The position numbers and the translations under genes are program-made. The notes under the pieces were generated by a model. That model ran no database searches. It was not told where the DNA came from and saw only the letters and a program-made list of their open reading frames with translations. 64,000 nucleotides of DNA from Planctomycetaceae bacterium (lineage in GTDB: Bacteria; Planctomycetota; Phycisphaerae; UBA1845; UTPLA1). Positions within the stretch are counted from its first letter, which is position 1, and every line of letters begins with the position of its first letter. Where the stretch lies: the NCBI GenBank assembly GCA_006969385.1, contig CP030884.1, positions 620,001-684,000 on the forward strand, written 5' to 3'. This document shows positions 7,865 to 15,682 of this stretch, one piece after another.

Positions 7865-9789
7865 CAGCGTGCCTCCTGGTTGGTACGGGAGGGAGCGGCC
7901 GCGGAATAGTCGGTCAGCACGACGCGGTCAGTCGCTGCATACGGTCGGCCTTCGTCGGCAACAGGAACAGTACCCTCACCCCGGCCCTCTCCCTTCAAGG
8001 GAGAGCGAGCTTCGGCGATTGCAGTTACGCGCGTCAGCCGTCGATTCTCACCGATGTGATTGGGATCGATCTTGTTGCTGGTGTGATTGTGATGGAATTG
8101 GGTGCCGGGTGCCCCATCCATTGCGCTAGCAAAGGTTGGGGAATCACTTGCGACCGCACGCCCCGGTGCGGCGTGGCGATCTTCACCGAACTGACTGCGA
8201 TCGACCTTGGCGACGGTCGCCAGAATCGGTTGCAGCGACGGTTCCATCATGTCCATCACCGGCTTGGGATAGACGCCGAGCCAAATACAGGCGACCGCCA
8301 GTGGCACGAGAATACCAATCTCGCGACCCGTCAGGTCTTGCGTAAGCCCTGCGGAGCCATCGAAGCCGCCTTCCGGTTCGGTCAGTTTTCCGAACAATAC
8401 CCGCCGGGCCATAAACAACATGTAGATGGCGCCGAGCAGGATGCCCGTCGCGCCAAACGCCGCGTACCATACGCCGTAGGGACCGCCCTGCGTGGCGACG
8501 TCATCGGCCTGTTGCGAGACAAACGTGCCGAGCAAGACCATAAACTCGGAAACGAAACCGTTAAGCCCCGGCAGTCCGATGCTCGACATGGTGAAAAAGA
8601 TCAGGAAGAACGCCATGATCGGCATCTTGCGGGCGAGCCCGCCGATCTTGGCCATGTCGCGCGTGTGATAGCGTTCGTAAATCATGCCGATGATCAGGAA
8701 CAACGCGCCGGTGCTCAGGCCGTGATTAACCATGTAAAGCACGCTACCCGTCATGCCGCTCATCTTGAGGCAAAACATTCCCAGCAAACAGTAGCCCAAG
8801 TGAGAGACCGACGAGTAAGCGACCAGACGCTTAACGTCTTCCTGCACCCAAGCAGCCAATGCGCCGTAGATGATGCCCGCCAACGCCAGCACACCGACGA
8901 ACGGCGCCCACTGCATCGCGCCGACGGGGAAGAATGGCATGCAGATGACTAGGAAACCGTAAGTGCCCAACTTCAACAGGACGGCGGCCAGAATGACCGA
9001 ACCCGCCGTGGGTGCTTCCACGTGCGCCAACGGCAGCCAAGTATGAAACGGGAAGAGCGGCACCTTGATGGCAAAGCCCGCGAAGAACGCTAGGAAGAGC
9101 CACCATTGCTCGGTCGATGAGAGCAATCCTTGCTCGGCCAGTTGGCTCAGCGTGGCGAAGTCAAACGCCATTACGCCGCCAGTGAGCTGGCTTGCTTTCC
9201 AGCCGACGTACAGCACGCCCGCAAAGGTGAGCATACTGCCGGAGAGCGTGTAGATGAAAAACATGTTGGCGGCTTTGCGCCGTTCGTTACCGCCCCACAC
9301 GCCGATCAGAAAATACAACGGGATCAGCGTGAATTCGAAGAACACATAGAACAAGAGCAAGTCGCGCGCACAAAACACGCCCAGCATGGTGCCGAACAGC
9401 AGCAGCATCAGCGCGTAGTATTCGCGCTCGCGCGTTTGAATGCCCGTAAAGCTGGCCCAGATCGCCAGCGGTGTGAGCAAAGCAGTCAATAACACCAGCG
9501 GCATACTGATGCCGTTCAGGCCGAGCTTGAAACGCAGAATAACCGGCAAGCCCGAGTCGGCCGCAGCGTCTAGTGCGTAGTCCTCAACGAGTACCACACC
9601 GTTGTCGGCCAGTTGCGCCCGTTGGGCGTCGAACTCGCCATACGCGACCAGCGCCAAAATCACCGTCAGCAGCGCCACGCCCATCGACACGCGGCGCACC
9701 ATATCAGGCGACCAACCGGAAAACGCGAAGACCGCCAACCCGCCGAGGAAGGGCAACGCGATCATGATGGAAAGAAGATGGTTCGTCAT
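7864..9789 (-). CDS. nuoM: NADH-quinone oxidoreductase subunit M with repeat-derived C-terminal tail
   Basis: 641 residues, longer than usual NuoM (about 500). The core up to about residue 530 is typical: FVFFEFTLIPLYFLIG, FFAGFAIKVPLFPFHTWLPLAHVEAPTAGSVILA and RLVAYSSVSHLGYCLLGMF with the key pumping Lys/His/Glu context. The last 100 or so residues are soluble and unlike the family, and part of this DNA consists of two dispersed non-coding repeats read in frame (8107-8145 and 7971-8008, coding for SDSPTFASAMDGAPGTQ and RSPLKGEGRGEGT). The stop overlaps the nuoN start. Probably functional, since the tail follows all transmembrane helices. Confidence 0.93.
   Translation of the reverse strand: MTNHLLSIMIALPFLGGLAVFAFSGWSPDMVRRVSMGVALLTVILALVAYGEFDAQRAQLADNGVVLVEDYALDAAADSGLPVILRFKLGLNGISMPLVLLTALLTPLAIWASFTGIQTREREYYALMLLLFGTMLGVFCARDLLLFYVFFEFTLIPLYFLIGVWGGNERRKAANMFFIYTLSGSMLTFAGVLYVGWKASQLTGGVMAFDFATLSQLAEQGLLSSTEQWWLFLAFFAGFAIKVPLFPFHTWLPLAHVEAPTAGSVILAAVLLKLGTYGFLVICMPFFPVGAMQWAPFVGVLALAGIIYGALAAWVQEDVKRLVAYSSVSHLGYCLLGMFCLKMSGMTGSVLYMVNHGLSTGALFLIIGMIYERYHTRDMAKIGGLARKMPIMAFFLIFFTMSSIGLPGLNGFVSEFMVLLGTFVSQQADDVATQGGPYGVWYAAFGATGILLGAIYMLFMARRVLFGKLTEPEGGFDGSAGLTQDLTGREIGILVPLAVACIWLGVYPKPVMDMMEPSLQPILATVAKVDRSQFGEDRHAAPGRAVASDSPTFASAMDGAPGTQFHHNHTSNKIDPNHIGENRRLTRVTAIAEARSPLKGEGRGEGTVPVADEGRPYAATDRVVLTDYSAAAPSRTNQEAR
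7971..8008. repeat. CTCTCCCTT-AAGGGAGAG hairpin repeat inside nuoM
   Basis: An inverted repeat (CTCTCCCTTCAAGGGAGAG) preceded by CCCTCACCCCGGCC. A degenerate relative lies at 17518-17583, where CCTCCCTCTCCCTCGC and GGGCCGGGGTGAGGG recur. Here it is read as coding DNA in the nuoM tail. Confidence 0.7.
8107..8145. repeat. CCCCATCC-type hairpin repeat inside nuoM
   Basis: GGGTGCCCCATCCATTGCGC followed by an AGCAAAGGTTGGGGAATC arm, the same family as at 2246-2285, 40751-40791 and 40841-40883. It lies within the reading frame near the 3' end of nuoM without interrupting it. Confidence 0.75.
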
Positions 9790-9817
9790 GTTGATGCGTA
9801 TGCGTTAAGCGAATTCG

Positions 9818-11941
9818 TTACCCTTGCAAGACAAACCAAAGCAATGCCACCAGCCCCAGAATCATGCCCAGGGCATAACCCTGCATCGCGCCTTGCTGGC
9901 CGGTTCGCAAACCGAAGCCGAGCACACGCGGCAAGTTACCGATGACGAACAACAGGCTATTGATACCGTAACGATCGGAGCCGAAGAAGAAGCGACCGAG
10001 TTTGCGCAATGGCTGCACGAAGATCGCGTCGTAGATTTCGTCGACGTAATACTTATTCTTGAAGAGCGGATAGATCGGGCCGGATGCTAGCGCAATCGCT
10101 CCCGGAATCGTGGGTCGCTTGGTATAGAAATACCACGCGTTAGTGATGCCGAGGAACGCAATCGCCGACGACCAATACATCAGAGCGTGACCTTCGTGTG
10201 CGATCGGCGCGGCGGCCAGCACCACCTTAGCGCCGGCGAATACCGGCTCCAGGAAATGATGGAAGGTGCCGTGTGGTTCGAGAAAGCCAAGGAAGCCCCC
10301 ACTCTTGAAATGCACGCCGACGTATCCAGCAAAGACCGCACCAACGGCGAGAATCATGAGCGGCACCGTCATCCAACGGCCCGATTCATGGGCGTGCTCG
10401 ACACCGGCGGGCAGCATCTTCGGGCCCCAAAAGGCCATCGCCACCATGCGGAACGTGTAGAACGCAGTTAGCAGCGCCGTGAGCAGACCGATCCAGCCGA
10501 GCAGCGGCATGTTACCGGCCAAGGCGGCGTGGATGATCTCGTCTTTGCTCCAAAACGCCGAGAGCAACGGCACGCCGGCCAACGCCAGCGATGAAATCAA
10601 AAACGTGCGATAGGTAATCGGCAGGTCTTTCTTTAAGCCGCCGAATTTGGTGACGTCGATCACGCCGTCCATCGCGTGCATCACGCTACCCGCACCGAGG
10701 AACAAACACGCCTTAAAAAACGCGTGCGTGTACAAGTGGAATACGGCCGAATCGAACGCGCCCACGCCCAACGCTAAAAACATGTAACCCAACTGGCTCA
10801 ACGTCGAATACGCGAGGATGCGTTTCATATCGTATTGCGTAAGCGCAATGGTCGCCGCGAACAACGCCGTCGCCGCGCCGATACTACCGACGAACCACAT
10901 GGCCACCGGTGAGGCGGCGAAGATGACACTGCAGCGCGCGACGAGGTACACACCCGCCGTCACCATCGTGGCGGCGTGAATCAGAGCGCTGACCGGCGTG
11001 GGGCCTTCCATCGCATCGGGCAACCATACGTGCAGCGGCAACTGAGCGCTCTTACCCATCGCGCCGCAGAACAGCAGCAAGGCAATCCACGTGATGCGAT
11101 CCTGCACCTGCAGAACCAATGCGCTGGCCGCCGTCACATCGGGCACGCGCTCGGTACCGAGCAAGCCTTGTAGTTGGGGGACGATCGCGGCGTAATTATC
11201 ACCGTCAAAGCGCATCGCGAGACTCACGGAATCGAACACCGTTTGATAATCGAGCGTGCCAAAGGTGAGATAGATCAGCCAGATGCCCAACGCAAAACCA
11301 AAGTCGCCCACGCGATTGACGATAAACGCCTTGCGCGCCGCCTTGGCCGCCTCGGGTTTTTGATAGTAGAAGCCGATCAGCAGGAAACTGGACAGGCCGA
11401 CCAATTCCCAACCGACAAACAGCACCAAAAAGTTGCCGGCCAAGACCAGCACTGTCATTGAAAAGAGAAACAGCCCCAAAAACGCGAAGAAGCGTTCGTA
11501 CCCGCGTTCGGGGTGGCCGTGATGATCGCGCATGTAGCCGACCGAGTAGCACACGATCAAGAAACCGATCGGCACGACGACGAGCAACATCACGCTCGTA
11601 AGTTGATCGACACGGAAGCTCACATCGAGCCAGGAGCCCGCGCCCATGTTCATCCACTTGTAAATCGTGAACGACTCGCTGAGTTTGGAATCGTGCTCAG
11701 ACGTGTGGGCCAGTTCGATCCCTTCATTTGCCGCAACCGCGTCCACGTTATGGGCGCGGCCCGCTTCGCCGACGACCGTCGATACGACGCTGAGCACTGC
11801 GACCAATGCAAGCGCCACGCCGCCGATCACCAGCCAATGGGAGCGATCTTTGAGCCAGCGTAAGCCAATGGCACCGACCAGCAGCGAACCGATCAGCGGT
11901 AGCAAGGGAATCCAGATGGCAGTGGACCGTAAGGTCTCCAT
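9818..11941 (-). CDS. nuoL: NADH-quinone oxidoreductase subunit L
   Basis: 707 residues with about 16 membrane helices. It shows the NuoL hallmarks FVGWELVGLSSFLLIGFYY, AFIVNRVGDFGFALGI, CGAMGKSAQLPLHVWLPDAMEGPTPVSALIHAATMVTAGVYLVAR (in overlapping blocks) and RILAYSTLSQLGYMFLALG, and a C-terminal region that would form the lateral helix and last membrane segment. It is the most distal proton-pumping subunit of complex I. It ends 28 bases before the nuoM start, so the two are tightly coupled. Confidence 0.96.
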   Translation of the reverse strand: METLRSTAIWIPLLPLIGSLLVGAIGLRWLKDRSHWLVIGGVALALVAVLSVVSTVVGEAGRAHNVDAVAANEGIELAHTSEHDSKLSESFTIYKWMNMGAGSWLDVSFRVDQLTSVMLLVVVPIGFLIVCYSVGYMRDHHGHPERGYERFFAFLGLFLFSMTVLVLAGNFLVLFVGWELVGLSSFLLIGFYYQKPEAAKAARKAFIVNRVGDFGFALGIWLIYLTFGTLDYQTVFDSVSLAMRFDGDNYAAIVPQLQGLLGTERVPDVTAASALVLQVQDRITWIALLLFCGAMGKSAQLPLHVWLPDAMEGPTPVSALIHAATMVTAGVYLVARCSVIFAASPVAMWFVGSIGAATALFAATIALTQYDMKRILAYSTLSQLGYMFLALGVGAFDSAVFHLYTHAFFKACLFLGAGSVMHAMDGVIDVTKFGGLKKDLPITYRTFLISSLALAGVPLLSAFWSKDEIIHAALAGNMPLLGWIGLLTALLTAFYTFRMVAMAFWGPKMLPAGVEHAHESGRWMTVPLMILAVGAVFAGYVGVHFKSGGFLGFLEPHGTFHHFLEPVFAGAKVVLAAAPIAHEGHALMYWSSAIAFLGITNAWYFYTKRPTIPGAIALASGPIYPLFKNKYYVDEIYDAIFVQPLRKLGRFFFGSDRYGINSLLFVIGNLPRVLGFGLRTGQQGAMQGYALGMILGLVALLWFVLQG

Positions 11942-11964
11942 GTATCGATCTCGGCTCTATTTTT

Positions 11965-12058
11965 GGCACCGGCCTGCGACCGGTGGCTCGCATTTCTTCA
12001 CTAGTGGCACCGGTTTGAAACCGGTGTTTATCTTTGTAGGGTCCGCATTGCGGACCAT
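11965..12058. repeat. Three hairpins between nuoL and nuoK
   Basis: GGCACCGGCCTGCGACCGGTGG (11965-11987 in blocks), CACCGGTTTGAAACCGGTG (12008-12026) and GTCCGCATTGCGGAC (12041-12055) follow each other in the nuoK-nuoL gap of 221 bases. Further on, 12127-12155 carries ACCGCTTCCTCACGGGCGCG, also found at 13441-13468 and inverted near 51007-51030. No gene lies in the gap. Confidence 0.8.
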
Positions 12059-12162
12059 CGTGCAAATCGCACCGCAACATCAACGCGTCGCGAGATCTTC
12101 GTGGCACGTCGCGCCATCCGACGCTAACCGCTTCCTCACGGGCGCGGCTCTGACCGGACCGG

Positions 12163-12471
12163 CTACCCGCGCATGGTGCGCCAACCATCGGCATCGAGCG
12201 TTCCCCGACGGCGGTACAACATCACCACGATGGCGAGCCCCAGGCCCGCCTCCACGGCGGCGATCACCAATACAAAGATACCCAGCGCCTGACCGTTCAG
12301 GTCGCCGCGCAACAGGCCCATACCAACCAAATTGGTCAGCACGCCTTGGAACATAATCTCGGTGCTAAGGAACATGACGATCATGTTGCGGCGCGTCAGA
12401 AAGCCAATGACGCCGATGCCAAAAAGCAACGCGCCGACGATCATCAGAACTTGAGGGGCAGCCATCTCCAT
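12163..12471 (-). CDS. nuoK: NADH-quinone oxidoreductase subunit K
   Basis: 102 residues with three membrane helices and the conserved NuoK core (GFLTRRNMIVMFLSTEIMFQGVLTNL in parts; ALGIFVLVIAAVEAGLGLAIV) including the two membrane-buried glutamates needed for proton pumping. Length matches the family. It lies 19 bases downstream of nuoJ. MAAPQVL two codons in is an alternative start. Confidence 0.95.
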   Translation of the reverse strand: MEMAAPQVLMIVGALLFGIGVIGFLTRRNMIVMFLSTEIMFQGVLTNLVGMGLLRGDLNGQALGIFVLVIAAVEAGLGLAIVVMLYRRRGTLDADGWRTMRG

Positions 12472-12490
12472 ATCACGTACGCCGCAACGA

Positions 12491-13249
12491 TTAGTACGGC
12501 TTGGCCTCCCTGCCGGCGGCGCCCAACGGGCGCCGTGGTGTCAAATCTTCCGCTTGTGGGATATGCTTGCGCGCCACCGCGATCGCGCCGATCATCGCCA
12601 CCATCAACAAGACGGCGGCCAGCTCGACACTGATGGCATATTGCGTCATCAGAATTCGCCCCAGCGCGACGGTATTGTCGCCACCTTCAACGGCGACCGT
12701 CTCAATGCCGCCCCAATCGCGCTCGACGATCACCGCACCAACGGTCGCAGCCAGCAGCGAACCGGCGGCGACGGCCCAAAACGGCTCGCGCGCCTCACGG
12801 TCATAATCAAAGCCTTGGGTGAATGCGTCGGAATGCAGCGTGGATTGCTGCGAAAGCATCAACACAAACACATACGTCACGAGAATCGCCCCGGCGTAAA
12901 CCATCGCAAGTGCGAAACCAAGAAACTCGGCACCGCACAACACGAGAATCGCCGTGGTCGCCAGAATGACCATGATGAAATAGAGCGCCGAATAGACGGG
13001 TTGCGGATGCGTCACCATGCGCAGCGCACCGCCGATCGAAAGCAGTGAGAGAACGATCAACGGCACTTTGCCGCCGACACTGCCCAGCATCGCGTCGAAC
13101 ATAAAGTACGACACGCCGGCGGCGAGCGCCATGCAGATAAACAGCAATCCGTTGCGCTGCGGCTTATCCCCACGCGGCAAGCCGACAAACAGCGCCACAG
13201 CGCCAAGTGCCGTTACCGCATACACGATGTAAACCAAATTCTCGATCAC
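12491..13249 (-). CDS. nuoJ: NADH-quinone oxidoreductase subunit J
   Basis: 252 residues with five main hydrophobic segments and the family signature MVYAGAILVTYVFVLMLSQQ. It is a core membrane subunit near the quinone-site module of complex I. The N-terminal 60 residues add two further hydrophobic helices before the canonical domain (SALYFIMVILATTAILVL), so it is somewhat long for NuoJ, and the C-terminal 25 residues are a soluble tail (EDLTPRRPLGAAGREAKPY). Confidence 0.93.
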   Translation of the reverse strand: MIENLVYIVYAVTALGAVALFVGLPRGDKPQRNGLLFICMALAAGVSYFMFDAMLGSVGGKVPLIVLSLLSIGGALRMVTHPQPVYSALYFIMVILATTAILVLCGAEFLGFALAMVYAGAILVTYVFVLMLSQQSTLHSDAFTQGFDYDREAREPFWAVAAGSLLAATVGAVIVERDWGGIETVAVEGGDNTVALGRILMTQYAISVELAAVLLMVAMIGAIAVARKHIPQAEDLTPRRPLGAAGREAKPY

Positions 13250-13536
13250 GTTCTTCCACTCGCCGCGGCACGCGACGTTTATCTTTAACGGGCCCCTCTT
13301 GCGGGCCTATTTGCGACGTTTCTCTTCGCCTACTTACTGGCGTTTCTCTTCGTAGGGTCCGCATTGCGGACCATCTTGCGAACGCGACGTTCACGTGATG
13401 CGTCGCGTTAATCTCGACACGCGCCGGTGCATTCAACGCTGACCGCTTCCTTACGGGCGCGGCTCTGAAATCACACCGGTTGCAAACCGGTGCCACAGCG
13501 CAACATTCACACCGGATACAATCCGGTGCCACATGC
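13250..13536. repeat. Hairpin-filled gap between nuoI and nuoJ
   Basis: This 287-base gap carries no gene. It holds GTAGGGTCCGCATTGCGGAC (13352-13371), the ACCGCTTCCTTACGGGCGCG block (13442-13461), CACACCGGTTGCAAACCGGT (13473-13492) and CACACCGGATACAATCCGGT (13509-13528). The element types match those in the nuoK-nuoL gap. They would fold into stable mRNA stems between genes of one operon. Confidence 0.78.
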
Positions 13537-14118
13537 TCAATAACCCGTAATCCGCGGGTTCTTGCGCGGCTTGTCGTCCTTCGTGCGGTCAAAGACCATC
13601 AACAACTTTTCTTTATCGAAAATCATCTCCTGGCGCGACTGGCCCACGAGCTGATATTCCGGCGTGAGTTCGATCGCATCCACAGGGCAGGCCTCTTCGC
13701 ACATGCCACAATAAATGCAACGCAACTCATCGATGTCGAACTTAATCGGGTATTTTTCGCGATCTTCCCAGGGCGCTTCGGCACCCTCGATATGTATGCA
13801 GTGCGCCGGACAAGCGGTTTCGCACATAAAGCACGCCACACAGGCCACACGCCCCTGATCGTCGCGGTTCAATCGATGCACGCCGCGATAAATTTCTTTA
13901 CGCAGCTCGCGTTTCTTTTCGGGATATTGCACCACGTTTTTGCTGCGCTTGGCCACGTTAAACATGTGACGCAGCGTAGTGCCCATGCCGCCCAACACTT
14001 GCGGCAAATAAGATCGTTCGAACAGCGTTAACTCGGGCTGATCGACGACAACGACATCGGTTTGTTTCCAATCAGAGCCCGGCATGTTGTAACCCGGCAT
14101 TGGCACCGAGCCCTCCAC
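13537..14118 (-). CDS. nuoI: NADH-quinone oxidoreductase subunit I
   Basis: 193 residues with two [4Fe-4S] ferredoxin motifs, CVACFMCETACPAHCI and CIYCGMCEEACPVDAI, which bind clusters N6a and N6b that pass electrons toward the quinone site. The remaining sequence has the usual amphipathic N-terminus (RSYLPQVLGGMGTTLRHMF) and MIFDKEKLL tail. The ATG at 14118 overlaps the end of nuoH by 47 bases in another frame; ATG 14100 or 14085 would shorten the overlap. The overlap indicates coupled translation. Confidence 0.95.
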   Translation of the reverse strand: MEGSVPMPGYNMPGSDWKQTDVVVVDQPELTLFERSYLPQVLGGMGTTLRHMFNVAKRSKNVVQYPEKKRELRKEIYRGVHRLNRDDQGRVACVACFMCETACPAHCIHIEGAEAPWEDREKYPIKFDIDELRCIYCGMCEEACPVDAIELTPEYQLVGQSRQEMIFDKEKLLMVFDRTKDDKPRKNPRITGY

Positions 14119-15439
14119 GATCGCGTTCGATCATCGAGCGTTGCCGCCCCGTGATCGGACTCCCCGCACTCACCAAGACCGACGCGACCACCATCACGAC
14201 GAATATGACCACGTTGCCGACCAAAGCCACCCATTGCGACCATCCGAATTGGATGATCAACACTTGCAAGGCCAACAGCAACATGCCCGCCGGCACCAAG
14301 GCCTTCCAAGCCACGCGCATCAATTGATCGAAACGGAAACGCGGCAGCGTCCAGCGAACGACCATGTACATGGCGATAAACAGCAACACCTTAAAGGCCA
14401 ACACGTGGATACGAACGATCATGGCAAGCCACGCGTCGCTGGTGTTAATCCATTCCGCACCGGGAACGAAACTCGGCACTAAGAAGCCACCGAAGAACAA
14501 ACACGCCATAAACGCGCTGCTGGTGATCATGTGGGCGTATTCGCCGAGGAAGAACATGGCCCACTTCATACCGCTATATTCGGTATGGAAACCGCCGATT
14601 AGTTCCTGCTCGGCTTCGGCCAAGTCAAACGGTGCGCGATTGGCCTCTGCCAACGCCGCGATAAACAGCATTAGTGCTACGACCGGATGATAAACAAACA
14701 ACCACCAGCCGCCGGTCTGCGCCGCCACCACGCCCTCGAGCCGCATCGCGTCGGTCGCTTCCGGGCCGGGCAACAAATAGCCTGCCGTCAACACACCGAT
14801 GATCACGGTCAATCCAAGCGGCACTTCGTACGACAGCATCTGCGCCGCGGCACGCATAGCACCGTAGAAAGCGAATTTGTTATTGCTCGACCAACCGCCC
14901 AACACCACGCCGTACACACCCATCGAGCCGACGGCAAGAATGTAGATCACGCCGATATGAATGCTCGCCACCTGGGCAACCAACGGCTCGGCGTCCGCCG
15001 CCATCCACGGCCAGCGAAACTCGCCACCCCACGGAATCACCGCGAAAGCGATTAGTGCCACCACCATTGCCATGAACGGCGCAAACACGAACAGCGCCCG
15101 ATCGACATGGCGTGGAATGATGTCTTCTTTTAAGAACAGCTTGACGCCATCGGCCAAGGGTTGCAGCAGGCCGACCGGCCCCACACGATTCGGCCCAAAG
15201 CGATCCTGGATCCACGCCGAAATCTTGCGTTCGAGCAAGATGAAATAGGCGACTGCCGTTTGAATACCGCCCAAGACAGCAACAGCAAGAAACAAGCTGA
15301 AATAAAACTGATCGCTGAGAAGCATTTTGATGTCTTCCCAAAACGTCAGTAGCAACCCCAGCGCAACCATGCCCCCCAAACTCAACGCGATAAACGCCGA
15401 GAAGATCGGGTGCTTCATGATGAAACGGAGCAAGGCCAC
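14072..15439 (-). CDS. nuoH: NADH-quinone oxidoreductase subunit H
   Basis: 455 residues with eight or nine membrane helices. NuoH signatures are present: ERKISAWIQDRFGPNRVGP, GLLQPLADGVKLFLKEDI, AEANRAPFDLAEAEQELIGGFHTEYSGMKWAMFFLGEY in parts, and the late RVRF-like WTLPRFRFDQLMRVAWK. It forms the quinone chamber and the link to the redox arm. It is longer than E. coli NuoH (325) because of extra N-terminal and C-terminal hydrophobic segments. Confidence 0.96.
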   Translation of the reverse strand: MALLRFIMKHPIFSAFIALSLGGMVALGLLLTFWEDIKMLLSDQFYFSLFLAVAVLGGIQTAVAYFILLERKISAWIQDRFGPNRVGPVGLLQPLADGVKLFLKEDIIPRHVDRALFVFAPFMAMVVALIAFAVIPWGGEFRWPWMAADAEPLVAQVASIHIGVIYILAVGSMGVYGVVLGGWSSNNKFAFYGAMRAAAQMLSYEVPLGLTVIIGVLTAGYLLPGPEATDAMRLEGVVAAQTGGWWLFVYHPVVALMLFIAALAEANRAPFDLAEAEQELIGGFHTEYSGMKWAMFFLGEYAHMITSSAFMACLFFGGFLVPSFVPGAEWINTSDAWLAMIVRIHVLAFKVLLFIAMYMVVRWTLPRFRFDQLMRVAWKALVPAGMLLLALQVLIIQFGWSQWVALVGNVVIFVVMVVASVLVSAGSPITGRQRSMIERDRGGLGANAGLQHAGL

Positions 15440-15479
15440 GGTTTACGTCTTTCGTTAACTGTTCGGTTCTTCGCACTGC

Positions 15480-15607
15480 TGGGTGCCATGCCGACGCGGT
15501 CCGCTGGCACCACACCACTTTCAAACTTCGAGCGTCGGCATGTCGGCCAATCGCGCCAATTTTATCTAACCTAGGGCATGCCGACCTTATGGGTCGGCAT
15601 GGCACCC
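15480..15607. repeat. GCCGAC/GTCGGC hairpins between nuoH and nuoG
   Basis: The nuoG-nuoH gap (243 bases) holds GGGTGCCATGCCGACGCGG (15481-15499) and a near-perfect hairpin GCATGCCGACCTTATGGGTCGGCATGGCACCC (15576-15607 in parts). The same design with a different core occurs at 23307-23339 (GCATGTCGATCC/GGATCGACATGGCACCC). No gene is seen here. Confidence 0.8.
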
Positions 15608-15682
15608 GATCGGAACTAAACGGCACCCGATCTCATCACACACTCGATACACCATCTAAGGTGCAACGCGATCGACATCCAA

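Noticed and set aside
8056..8952. Plus-strand frame opposite nuoM
   Set aside because: Antisense shadow with no domain; its start lies in a repeat.
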